A stretch of DNA of 42,262 nt, taken from Gammaproteobacteria bacterium (GTDB lineage Bacteria > Pseudomonadota > Gammaproteobacteria > Pseudomonadales > Azotimanducaceae). Below the pieces are notes generated by a model. That model saw nothing but the letters and a program-made list of their open reading frames with translations, was not told where the DNA came from and did no database searches. Shown here piece after piece: positions 25,041 to 33,040 of this stretch (the stretch's first letter is position 1; each line of letters starts with the position of its first letter). A program made the translations under genes and the position numbers. The stretch spans positions 1 to 42,262 of the forward strand of contig JAJFKA010000161.1 of NCBI GenBank assembly GCA_021773555.1, written 5' to 3'.

Positions 25041-25856
25041 ATGGACTATCGGTTAATTTCAGTAGAACCCCTGACACCTCGGATCGGTGCGGTGATCGAG
25101 GGTGCGGATCTCACTAGGACGGTCAGCGACGCTTTGTTCGAAGAAATACACGCCGCATGGATGAAGCATCTGGTGCTGTTTTTCAGGGATCAACCCATGA
25201 GCTATGACCAGCATCTTGCGCTGGGCAAACGATTTGGCGAGTTGCATATTCATCCCGCAGCGCCCTTCGTCGACAACAATCCAGCGCTGATGCGCATCCA
25301 TACGGATGAGCATTCTCATCGTAACAACGGTGAGGGTTGGCATTCGGACGTATCCGCGGATGCTGAACCGCCCATGGCGAGTATTTTGCACATTCACCAG
25401 ACGCCTCCTCAGGGCGGTGACACTTTGTGGGCGAATATGTACGAGGCTTACAATTCTCTTTCGGCTACTTTTAAGGAACTGCTCTTACCCCTCGATGCGA
25501 TTCACGCCGCGAATTATTCGGGATTTTACGGTGATCATGCACCGCAGCGAGAAAATCCCAGTGCGATTCACCCGGTTGTGCGCACCCATCCGGTTACCCG
25601 CAAGCAAGCACTGTATGTCAACAGCGGGTTTACGAGAAGAATCAAGGGCATCACGTCGTCAGAAAGTGAGGCGTTACTCACGCTGTTGTTTGATCATGTG
25701 AAGAATCCAAACTTCCACTGCCGCTTTCAGTGGCAGCCGCACTCTGTTGCTATCTGGGATAATCGTTGTACCCAGCATATGGCCGTCTGGGATTATTATC
25801 CGGCGACCCGATCAGGCGTCAGAGTCACCGTCCAGGGGGATCGCCCGTTTCGGTGA
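25041..25856 (+). CDS. TauD/TfdA family Fe(II)/2-oxoglutarate dioxygenase
   Basis: A 271-residue dioxygenase that couples oxidation of 2-oxoglutarate to hydroxylation of a substrate, often releasing sulfite or opening an ether or sulfate ester. The iron ligands His101-x-Asp103 are in EGWHSDVS and the distal His246 in CTQHMAVWDYYP; Arg257 and Arg261 fit the 2-oxoglutarate-binding positions, at the same spacing as in TauD. I use ATG 25041 because MDYRLISVEPL is the normal family start; an upstream start at 24987 would add 18 residues. It is divergent from alkB across about 140 bp. Relatives include alkyl sulfatases such as AtsK, interesting beside a sulfatase gene, but the substrate is not known. 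Confidence 0.88.
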   Translation: MDYRLISVEPLTPRIGAVIEGADLTRTVSDALFEEIHAAWMKHLVLFFRDQPMSYDQHLALGKRFGELHIHPAAPFVDNNPALMRIHTDEHSHRNNGEGWHSDVSADAEPPMASILHIHQTPPQGGDTLWANMYEAYNSLSATFKELLLPLDAIHAANYSGFYGDHAPQRENPSAIHPVVRTHPVTRKQALYVNSGFTRRIKGITSSESEALLTLLFDHVKNPNFHCRFQWQPHSVAIWDNRCTQHMAVWDYYPATRSGVRVTVQGDRPFR

Positions 25857-25901
25857 CGGTCCTTAACCTGTTTTTCAATCGTAGCCGGAGGCTGCTCATC
25901 C

Positions 25902-26753
25902 ATGAGTCATGATTTCTACATTACGGACGTATTCACAGAACAACCTTATGCCGGTAACCAATTGGGAACGCTGGTTGATGCGGCAGATATCAGCGCGGCT
26001 GAAATGCAGGCAATAGCGCGGGAATTCAATTTTGCGGAGACAACCTTTGTCGTTGGTGGTGACCTTGCCAATGGATTTGATGTGAGAATATTTACTCCGC
26101 TGATGGAACTGCCCTTTGCCGGACACCCGACCCTTGGTACTGCCTTTGTGATACGCAATTCGCTGTTAAAAACTGAAGCCCCGATCATCACGCTGAATCT
26201 GGGAGTCGGTAAAATACCGGTAGCATTTTCAGAGGACGGCATCGGCTGGATGACCCAGAAGTCACCCGTATTTGGAGAGACAATCAGCGTCGAGGCGATT
26301 GCCGAGGAGCTTGGCCTGGAAAAAATGGACATCGATTCGAAATTCCCCGTGCAGTTTGTTTCCACAGGTCTGCAGTTTTTGCTGGTACCCGTGACCAGCG
26401 AAGCGGCTTTGAAGAAGGCAAAGTGTCGCGGGGGGTTCCTGTCTGACGGTTATTTTGTCTTTTGCACCGGTGGATACAACGAACATCAGTCCATTCAGGC
26501 GAGGATGTTTGGCGCGGCACTCGGTGTGGTGGAGGACCCGGCAACCGGCAGTGCGAATGGCTGTCTGGCGAGTTATCTGGTGGAACACAGCTATCTGGGA
26601 AACCAGCAAATAGATATCGCGGTGGGTCAGGGTTACGAAATTGGTCGACCTTCGCAATTGTACCTGCGGGCTTCGAAAATTGATGATGTCTTCGATATCA
26701 AGGTAGGAGGACGAGTGCGCATCGTCGCCTCCGGGGACTGGCATGGGAACTGA
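25902..26753 (+). CDS. PhzF family epimerase/isomerase
   Basis: A 283-residue member of the PhzF family, with the diaminopimelate epimerase-like double fold. The start YITDVFTEQPYAGNQLGTLV, the catalytic Glu46 in NFAETTFV, the PLMELPFAGHPTLGTAFV block and the C-terminal DPATGSANGCLASYL (all typical) are clear. Most such proteins in genomes are isomerases of unknown substrate; there is no phenazine pathway here. GGAGG lies about 10 nt upstream of the ATG. It sits 45 nt after the TauD-like gene and may be co-transcribed. Confidence 0.9.
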   Translation: MSHDFYITDVFTEQPYAGNQLGTLVDAADISAAEMQAIAREFNFAETTFVVGGDLANGFDVRIFTPLMELPFAGHPTLGTAFVIRNSLLKTEAPIITLNLGVGKIPVAFSEDGIGWMTQKSPVFGETISVEAIAEELGLEKMDIDSKFPVQFVSTGLQFLLVPVTSEAALKKAKCRGGFLSDGYFVFCTGGYNEHQSIQARMFGAALGVVEDPATGSANGCLASYLVEHSYLGNQQIDIAVGQGYEIGRPSQLYLRASKIDDVFDIKVGGRVRIVASGDWHGN

Positions 26754-26822
26754 GAATTCATGGCATTGTCCGGGTGTCAGATACGATAGAATGAAAAACA
26801 ATCGATTGATTGGGAATAAAGC

Positions 26823-28130
26823 ATGAGTGAACAGCAAGAGTCCGGGCCTGCGCCAAAAGAAGTGAGCCCCATCTTTTCAAAAAACCCGCCGCCGATTCCG
26901 GATGATCCCTGGGGAATGCCCATTGAGGACATCAATATGGTCGACGGTCGATTGTTCGAGCAAAATGTCCACTGGGAATTATTTAAACGGCTGCGGGAAC
27001 AGGATCCGGTGCACCTGAACGATTTGCCTGAAACTGGACGGTACTGGTCCCTGACCAAATTCGAGGACATCATGTTTGTCGACAAAAATCATGAAATGTT
27101 CTCATCAGCCCATGGTATTGGAATTGGTCCGAGAGTTGGCGCGGAACCAGACCCGGAGGAACTGGGTCTTTCCATGTTTATAGCCATGGACCCGCCCAAA
27201 CACGATTTGCAACGCGCCACGGTCAGCGGTGTTGTCGCGCCGCCAAATCTGGCGAGGATGGAATCGATAATTCGTGAGCGCGCGGGCAATATCCTGGACT
27301 CGTTACCTATTGGCGAAACCTTTAACTGGGTCGATCTGGTTTCCATTGAGCTGACCACGCAGATGCTGGCTACCTTGTTTGATTTCCCTTTCGAACAACG
27401 ACGCAAGTTGACGCGCTGGTCAGATGTAGCCACCTCGGGACCCGAAACCGGGGTAGTGGAATCCGAGGAGCAGCGGCGTGCAGAACTGCTTGAGTGCCTT
27501 GCCGCGTTCACCGAAATCTGGAACGAACGCGCCGTGAAACCGCCGGGGCCAGATCTGATCTCGATGCTCGCCCACGGCAAAGATACCAGAGACATGGAGC
27601 CCTTCGAATTTCTCGGTAATCTGATCCTGTTGATCGTTGGCGGCAATGACACGACGCGTAACTCCATCAGTGGGGGCGTGCTGGCGCTCAACGAACATCC
27701 GGCGGAATATGAAAAATTACGACAGGACGTCTCGCTGATTCCTAATATGGTTTCAGAGATCATTCGCTGGCAAACCCCCTTGCCCTACATGCGACGAACC
27801 GCCAACGTGGATGTGGAAATACGTGGTAAGCAGATCAAGGCGGGTGAGCAGGTCCTGATGTGGTACGTTTCAGGCAATCGGGACGGCGACGTGATTGATC
27901 GGCCCGATGAATTTATCATTGACCGGACTGGCGCCCGCCACCATCTGTCCTTTGGCTTCGGCATACATCGTTGCATGGGTAATCGACTGGCAGAGATGCA
28001 ATTGCGCATCATCTGGGAAGAAATCATGAACCGATTCAGTTTTGTGGAAGTTGTGGGTGAACCGAAAAGGTTGCGCTCCAGTTTTGTAAAAGGCATTACT
28101 GAGTTAATGGTCAGGGTTCACCCTCTCTAG
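26823..28130 (+). CDS. Cytochrome P450, CYP153 family
   Basis: A 435-residue soluble P450 that closely follows the CYP153 pattern of terminal alkane or fatty acid hydroxylases. The heme-binding loop FGFGIHRCMGNRLAE carries the thiolate Cys384. The I-helix VGGNDTTRNS, the segment MFIAMDPPKHD, MLATLFDFPFE, SEIIRWQTPL and MWYVSGNRD all match what I know of CYP153 sequences. CYP153 needs a ferredoxin and ferredoxin reductase, which are not encoded nearby. With AlkB, this gives two unrelated terminal hydroxylases within 3 kb. The ATG has only a weak ribosome-binding site. Confidence 0.9.
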   Translation: MSEQQESGPAPKEVSPIFSKNPPPIPDDPWGMPIEDINMVDGRLFEQNVHWELFKRLREQDPVHLNDLPETGRYWSLTKFEDIMFVDKNHEMFSSAHGIGIGPRVGAEPDPEELGLSMFIAMDPPKHDLQRATVSGVVAPPNLARMESIIRERAGNILDSLPIGETFNWVDLVSIELTTQMLATLFDFPFEQRRKLTRWSDVATSGPETGVVESEEQRRAELLECLAAFTEIWNERAVKPPGPDLISMLAHGKDTRDMEPFEFLGNLILLIVGGNDTTRNSISGGVLALNEHPAEYEKLRQDVSLIPNMVSEIIRWQTPLPYMRRTANVDVEIRGKQIKAGEQVLMWYVSGNRDGDVIDRPDEFIIDRTGARHHLSFGFGIHRCMGNRLAEMQLRIIWEEIMNRFSFVEVVGEPKRLRSSFVKGITELMVRVHPL

Positions 28131-28151
28131 CCTGCTGCGATATCGCTGGTG

Positions 28152-29069
28152 ATGAAAGTGCTTGTGCTGGACGAGCTGGCCGAAGATTATCTGGCGTTGC
28201 TTGCGCCAACTGATGGCGATGCAAACTGGTACTCCTCACTACCCGCCGGGCTCAATCGCGTCGATGTTGTCCTGGGCCAGCCAGACCGTGTGCTGTCGTT
28301 TCTTCAGGCCGGGGGCAGGACTGACTGGATTCAGTCTACCTGGGCCGGAGTCGCGCCGCTCATTGAGCCATTACGCGCAAAAAGTGTTTTACTCACGGGC
28401 CTCAAGGGTATTTTTGGACCTGGCATAGCGGAGTACGTCTTCGCTTACCTGCTGCAGGATGTTCGAAAAACACGCACCTACGCCGAGGCCCAATCAACTG
28501 GTCGCTGGGATCCAGTAATGCCGGACACCTTGCAGGGCAAACAACTTGTAGTGCTTGGCACCGGAGATATTGGCAGCCACGTGGCGAGTCTCGGCAAGGC
28601 CTTTGGCATGCACACTCTGGGAGTTTCCCACTCCGGCCGAGCGCAATCGGCGTTTGATACAGTTTGTTCAGTCACCGATCTGCACCTCGCACTCGCAACT
28701 GCAGACTATGTGGTTTCTGTGTTACCTGATACTAAAGAAACCCAGGGCCTGGTGAACCAGTCAAGCCTGGCGAGCATGCCGGCCCATGCCATGTTTGTTA
28801 ACGTGGGTCGCGGGCAGACAGTGGACGAGACGGCATTGGCGCAGACGCTGGCCAGCGGCGGGTTGCGCCGGGCGGTGCTCGATGTGTTTCAGGTTGAACC
28901 GCTTAACGCCACGAGCCCGCTCTGGGGAATGGCTAATGTCGATGTGACTCCCCATGTTGCGGCTGTTAGTTATCCGACGGATGTTTCCAGATTTTTTACG
29001 GAAAACCTGCGGCGCTATACTCATGGGGAACCGTTGTTGGGATTGATTGATCTTGACAGAGGTTACTAG
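28152..29069 (+). CDS. D-2-hydroxyacid dehydrogenase (NAD-binding)
   Basis: A 305-residue D-isomer-specific 2-hydroxyacid dehydrogenase. The Rossmann motif VVLGTGDIGSHVASLGKAFG, the SVLPDTKETQGLV segment, FVNVGRGQTVDE with the substrate Arg, and the late VTPHVAAVS with the catalytic His (family His within the DPH region) are seen. The N-terminal substrate domain is short and resembles the GhrA/YcdW group that reduces glyoxylate or hydroxypyruvate. ATG 28152 follows a GTG one codon earlier. It begins 22 nt after the P450 stop and probably belongs to the same transcript. Confidence 0.87.
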   Translation: MKVLVLDELAEDYLALLAPTDGDANWYSSLPAGLNRVDVVLGQPDRVLSFLQAGGRTDWIQSTWAGVAPLIEPLRAKSVLLTGLKGIFGPGIAEYVFAYLLQDVRKTRTYAEAQSTGRWDPVMPDTLQGKQLVVLGTGDIGSHVASLGKAFGMHTLGVSHSGRAQSAFDTVCSVTDLHLALATADYVVSVLPDTKETQGLVNQSSLASMPAHAMFVNVGRGQTVDETALAQTLASGGLRRAVLDVFQVEPLNATSPLWGMANVDVTPHVAAVSYPTDVSRFFTENLRRYTHGEPLLGLIDLDRGY

Positions 29070-29118
29070 CGGAACTCGTGGATTCGAACAGGCTTGACGG
29101 TTGCCATTGACGACATGT

Positions 29119-29808
29119 CTACATCAGGTAGTCGTTTTGCAGCAACCGCTTCAGTGCGTCGAAATGAAGCGCTGCGTAATTTGAGCCGGCGTCGAACTCC
29201 AACCGGGTCTGCTGGGCGATGTTATCGCCAATTTCCCGCAGATTTCTCCCGGTTGCCATAGCGAGGATTTGGATCTCACAGGCGCGCTCCAGATAATACA
29301 GGCGGTCAAATGCTTCGGCGATATTGCTGCCCGTTACAATGACGCCATGATTCGCCAGAAACAGGACGCGCTTATTGTCGAGCAGTTGCGCGATACGTGA
29401 GCCTTCTTCGGGAGATTCCACCAGACCGGAATAGTCATCGTCGTAGGCAACATCCTGGTAAAAACGCAGGCTGTTTTGATGGATGTACTGCAGGCGTCCG
29501 GATTCAATGCAGGTCAGAGCCGTCGCATTCGGCATGTGGGTGTGCATGACACAATTAGCGTCGACGTGTAAGGCGTGTATTGCGCTGTGGATAAAAAGCG
29601 CTGTCGTCTCTGCATCGGAACTCGATTCGTTTCCGACTTCGAGTATGTCGCTGGCGGTTATTGTTGACCAGTGAATGCCGTGAGGATTCAGCAGGAATCG
29701 TGAATCATCAATTTGGACACTGAAATGGTTGCAGATACCTTCGCTAAAGCCGAATTTCTCGGCGAGACGAAGTGCCGCTGCCAGATCCTGCCGATATTGT
29801 GTATGCAT
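29119..29808 (-). CDS. Class II aldolase/adducin family protein
   Basis: A 229-residue class II aldolase-type protein, of the family that includes fuculose- and ribulose-phosphate aldolases and decarboxylases. The zinc ligands are visible in MHTHMPNATAL (H-x-H) and in FLANHGVIVTG; the N-terminal GICNHFSVQ is the phosphate/substrate loop variant of the family. Length is slightly below average but complete. It converges with the hydroxyacid dehydrogenase gene and is divergent from the thioesterase pair. Substrate unknown; a sugar phosphate or a hydroxyacid is possible. Confidence 0.85.
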   Translation of the reverse strand: MHTQYRQDLAAALRLAEKFGFSEGICNHFSVQIDDSRFLLNPHGIHWSTITASDILEVGNESSSDAETTALFIHSAIHALHVDANCVMHTHMPNATALTCIESGRLQYIHQNSLRFYQDVAYDDDYSGLVESPEEGSRIAQLLDNKRVLFLANHGVIVTGSNIAEAFDRLYYLERACEIQILAMATGRNLREIGDNIAQQTRLEFDAGSNYAALHFDALKRLLQNDYLM

Positions 29809-29932
29809 GGTGCAAGTGTATCACCGCGATGCAGCTTAGTTGTTACAATGTGTCACTTCATGCGCCGCGCAACGGCTGGTCGGCGGATGGATCAGGCTGA
29901 TAATTCGCCAGGCCAAAACACAAGGATTAGAG

Positions 29933-30349
29933 ATGGAGCAGGATAACTTTTCGCCACATGGCAATGCGCTGGGCTTGCAGTTCGTCAGTGAACAGGCGGG
30001 TCAATTGTTCATCAAAGTTCCCTACGCCGCTCACCTGGTTGGCGACCCCGATACCGGTGTCATTCATGGCGGCGTCATTACCGCGGCGTTAGATAACGCA
30101 TCAGGCTGGTGTGTGCGTCTTCATGATCAGTGGATCGAAGGTAACAGCATGGCGACGCTGGATCTGCGCATCGATTATATGAAACCGGCTCAACCTTTTA
30201 AGGATCTGTTAATCATGTCAGAGTGCTACAAAATCACGCGGCATATTGCGTTTGTGCGAGCCGTGGCCTATCAGGACGAACTTGACAATCAGGTAGCGAG
30301 TTCGGTGGCAACATTCATGCTGGGAACCGCCACGGTCAGGCAGGCTTAA
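29933..30349 (+). CDS. PaaI family hotdog thioesterase (first of pair)
   Basis: A 138-residue hotdog-fold thioesterase of the PaaI/4-hydroxybenzoyl-CoA type, hydrolysing an acyl-CoA. The signature GVIHGGVITAALDNASG holds the conserved HGG and Asp; the strand MATLDLRIDYMKPA matches the family. ATG 29933 is chosen because AAGGA lies 6 nt upstream and the product then has normal length; an earlier in-frame ATG at 29840 would add 31 unlikely residues. It stops 1 nt before the second thioesterase gene. Confidence 0.88.
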   Translation: MEQDNFSPHGNALGLQFVSEQAGQLFIKVPYAAHLVGDPDTGVIHGGVITAALDNASGWCVRLHDQWIEGNSMATLDLRIDYMKPAQPFKDLLIMSECYKITRHIAFVRAVAYQDELDNQVASSVATFMLGTATVRQA

Positions 30350-30350
30350 G

Positions 30351-30788
30351 ATGAAAATACTGCAACAGTTACGTGATGAAGGTCGCGCCCAGGATATGCA
30401 GGGCTTGATTGAGCAAATACCGTTTGCCCAGTTTCTCGGCATTCAAGTCGAGCAGAAAGGAAACGAGATAACAACGATCCTGCCATTCAAGGACACGCTT
30501 GTCGGTAATGTTTCCCTGCCGGCTATTCATGGCGGCGCGATCGGTGCGTTTTTGGAATTTACCTCGATTATCCAGCTATTGTTTGATACCTCCTGCGAGA
30601 AACTGCCAAAGACCGTGGACATCTCTATAGATTATCTTCGTTCCGGCAAACCTGTCGCCACTTATGGACGTGCAATAGTCACCCGTCAGGGACGTCGCGT
30701 TGCGAATGTCCGTGCAGAGATATGGCAGGAAGAGAAGTCCCGGCCTATTTCCGCTTCCCACGGACATTTTCTCCTGGCACCGCTATAG
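30351..30788 (+). CDS. PaaI family hotdog thioesterase (second of pair)
   Basis: A 145-residue hotdog thioesterase, diverged from its neighbour. IPFAQFLGIQVEQ, the AIHGGAIGAFLEFTS motif and KTVDISIDYLRSG are the family marks; the conserved acidic residue is Glu (LEFTS) rather than Asp. The two proteins could form a heteromer or act on different acyl-CoAs, which is inference. Its ATG follows the first gene's stop by 1 nt, indicating translational coupling. The YadS-like channel gene begins 12 nt later. Confidence 0.87.
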   Translation: MKILQQLRDEGRAQDMQGLIEQIPFAQFLGIQVEQKGNEITTILPFKDTLVGNVSLPAIHGGAIGAFLEFTSIIQLLFDTSCEKLPKTVDISIDYLRSGKPVATYGRAIVTRQGRRVANVRAEIWQEEKSRPISASHGHFLLAPL

Positions 30789-30800
30789 GTTGTCTGCAAC

Positions 30801-31427
30801 ATGAATGAATTCAACATGACCATCATTCCCTGGCTGGATCTGGCAGGGGTGTTTGTGTTTGCCATGAGTGGCGCTCTGGTTGCCGCCCGCAAACAGCTTG
30901 ATGTTTTTGGTTTTCTGGTCATTGCCCTGATCACCGCGGTGGGTGGTGGCACCATTCGTGATCTGTTAGTTGACCAGCCGGTATTCTGGATCGTCGCGCC
31001 GATCTATGTATGGGTTGCGTTTGTTGCGGCGATCGTAACCTTTCTGTTCGTTCAAATGGTGCACCGTGGCGAGGCACTTATGCGCTGGTTTGATGCGGTT
31101 GGCGTCGCGGTATTTTGTGTCCTGGGTGCTGCAAAGGGGTTTGCGGTGACCGGGGATCCGCTTATCTCGATTATGATGGGAGTAATATCATCGGTAGTCG
31201 GGGGTATGCTTCGGGATATCGTCTGTAATGAAGTGCCGCTGATTTTCCATAGCGAAATTTATGCCACGGCGGCCTTTCTCGGCGCGACTGTTTATATAAT
31301 AGCTCTGTATTTGTCCTTGCCGGAAGTGGTTGCCCTCTGGACCGGAATGATCATGGCGTTTGGGCTCCGCGCGGCGGCCATGACCTGGGGCTGGTCACTA
31401 CCCAAGTCCCGGCTACCTGCGAACTAA
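30801..31427 (+). CDS. Trimeric intracellular cation channel family protein (YadS/UPF0126)
   Basis: A 208-residue inner-membrane protein with about seven helices, of the prokaryotic TRIC (UPF0126, YadS) family. The internal repeat is visible: DLAGVFVFAMSGALVAAR with AVGGGTIRDLL in the first half, and DAVGVAVFCVLGAAKG with VVGGMLRDIVCNEVP in the second. Family members conduct K+ and are homotrimers; alternative suggestions include glycine transport. It follows the thioesterase pair closely and may be in the same operon, but a functional link is not evident. Confidence 0.9.
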   Translation: MNEFNMTIIPWLDLAGVFVFAMSGALVAARKQLDVFGFLVIALITAVGGGTIRDLLVDQPVFWIVAPIYVWVAFVAAIVTFLFVQMVHRGEALMRWFDAVGVAVFCVLGAAKGFAVTGDPLISIMMGVISSVVGGMLRDIVCNEVPLIFHSEIYATAAFLGATVYIIALYLSLPEVVALWTGMIMAFGLRAAAMTWGWSLPKSRLPAN

Positions 31428-31494
31428 TTGTACTGATAACGAGTCACCTCCCGATCTCACCGGGTCGGTCACGGGTGTGATATTCCTGCCTATT

Positions 31495-31547
31495 GCGCCA
31501 CTTTAAGTGACGCGATATTTGAAATGCGCCAAATAAGTGCTAATATT
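31495..31547 (+). promoter_or_regulatory. Promoter with paired operator-like repeats upstream of the Fic gene
   Basis: A good sigma-70 type promoter, TTGAAA (31519-31524), 16 nt, TAATAT (31541-31546), lies about 30 nt before the fic ATG. Two imperfect direct repeats of the pattern GCGCCA-AAGTG-ATATT lie at 31495-31519 and 31526-31547, spaced 31 bp, near three helical turns. The second covers the spacer and the -10. CACTTTAAGTG in the first copy is itself an 11-bp palindrome. Binding by the winged-helix domain of the Fic protein is a possibility. Confidence 0.5.
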
Positions 31548-31574
31548 CTGTCGCAATAGTCCAGTCGCGCCATA

Positions 31575-32984
31575 ATGGAAATGCCGAAGAAGATCCCCTT
31601 TAGCGAACTTGATGAGATTGTTGCCGCTGTTGCCGGGTTCCCTGCAGGGGCCTCCATTGGCGATGTCGTCAAGGCACTCGACAATGCGTTGCCACGTCGA
31701 ACGATGCAGCGCCGCCTAACGCTCCTGGTCAATGAGGATCGGCTGGTTCGACTGGGCCGAGGGCCTGCCGTACGTTACCTGCAACCACCTCCGATGGAGA
31801 TCATGGGGGGCCCCGGCGAAGCCACCATTCGGGGATACCCACCAACAGCAGAAATCTACGTCCCGATTTCCAAAGCATCTGAGTCCATCCGCGAGGCCGT
31901 TCGACAACCTGTTCAGCAGCGCAAGCCAGTCGGTTACAACCGCTCATTCCTCGAAGAATATCGACCCAATGTGACATTTTATCTGCCATCAGAAGTCCGG
32001 ACACGTTTGTTCGCGCTGGGGAAATCGATCAGCGGTGATGCCCCTGCCGGTACCCACGCTCGACAGATTCTAAATCGATTAATGATTGATCTGTCCTGGA
32101 ACTCCAGTCGCCTGGAGGGCAATACCTATTCACTGCTTGAAACTGAGCGACTGCTGCAGCTTGGCGAAGCTGCTACTGGAAAGGATGCCCGGGAAGCTCA
32201 AATGATTCTGAATCACAAAGCAGCGATAGAAATGCTCGTAGAATATTCCGACGACATTGGATTCAATCGATACACAATTTTGAATTTGCATGCACTACTT
32301 TCGGAAAACCTGTTAGCTGATGCAGGTGCCTGCGGTAGGCTCCGTCGTATCAGTGTTGGTATCGGTGGAACCGTATTCTATCCATTGGATGTGCCACAAC
32401 TAATCGAGGAGTGTTTTCAGCAAATCCTCGATACAGCCGCTGCGATCTCAGATCCCTTCGAACAATCGTTCTTTGTCATGGTTCATTTTCCTTATCTGCA
32501 ACCTTTCGACGATGTCAATAAGCGAGTGTCGCGAATTGCCGCGAATCTCCCCCTCGTTCGACGTAATCTAAGCCCGCTCTCTTTTGTCGATGTACCAGAA
32601 CGGGCGTATGTTGACGCCGTTCTTGGTGTGTATGAACTGAACCGGGTGGAATTGTTGCGTGATGTTTACGTGTGGGCATACGAGCGTTCCTGTGCAAGAT
32701 ATTCGGCAATGCGGCAATCGGTTGGTGAACCAGATCCATTTCGACTCAGATACCGCGAGATCATCACTAAGACGATCACAGACATTGTTCGTGCCCACAT
32801 GAACAAGACGGCCGCCAACGCCTATATCGAACAGCAGGTGTCAGCAGAAATACCGGTCACCGATCAAGCCCGCTTCAAGGAAGTCGCAGCCACCGAACTT
32901 ATGGCATTGCATGAAGGGAATATAGCCAGATATCGGTTAAGACCCACCGAGTACCAGGAGTGGAGTAGAACCTGGTTATGGTGA
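31575..32984 (+). CDS. Fic family protein with degenerate catalytic motif
   Basis: A 469-residue protein: an N-terminal winged-helix-like region (residues about 8-75), a Pro-rich linker, and a Fic domain from about residue 165. The Fic motif HPFxx(D/E)GN(G/K)R appears as Q309-PFDDVNKR, so the catalytic His is Gln and the Gly is Val. Upstream, SSRLEGN with Ser177 and Glu181 matches the (S/T)xxxE(G/N) inhibitory motif placed N-terminal to the core. Flanking segments such as FVDVPERAYVDAVLGVYELN are intact and the frame is undamaged, so it is not an obvious pseudogene. Loss of the His predicts no ordinary AMPylation. It is a single gene with its own promoter. Confidence 0.85.
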   Translation: MEMPKKIPFSELDEIVAAVAGFPAGASIGDVVKALDNALPRRTMQRRLTLLVNEDRLVRLGRGPAVRYLQPPPMEIMGGPGEATIRGYPPTAEIYVPISKASESIREAVRQPVQQRKPVGYNRSFLEEYRPNVTFYLPSEVRTRLFALGKSISGDAPAGTHARQILNRLMIDLSWNSSRLEGNTYSLLETERLLQLGEAATGKDAREAQMILNHKAAIEMLVEYSDDIGFNRYTILNLHALLSENLLADAGACGRLRRISVGIGGTVFYPLDVPQLIEECFQQILDTAAAISDPFEQSFFVMVHFPYLQPFDDVNKRVSRIAANLPLVRRNLSPLSFVDVPERAYVDAVLGVYELNRVELLRDVYVWAYERSCARYSAMRQSVGEPDPFRLRYREIITKTITDIVRAHMNKTAANAYIEQQVSAEIPVTDQARFKEVAATELMALHEGNIARYRLRPTEYQEWSRTWLW

Positions 32985-33040
32985 GCAGGCAGCGGTGATT
33001 GTGGCGATGACCCGCAACCTGCCACCACGGTGCTGGCGTT

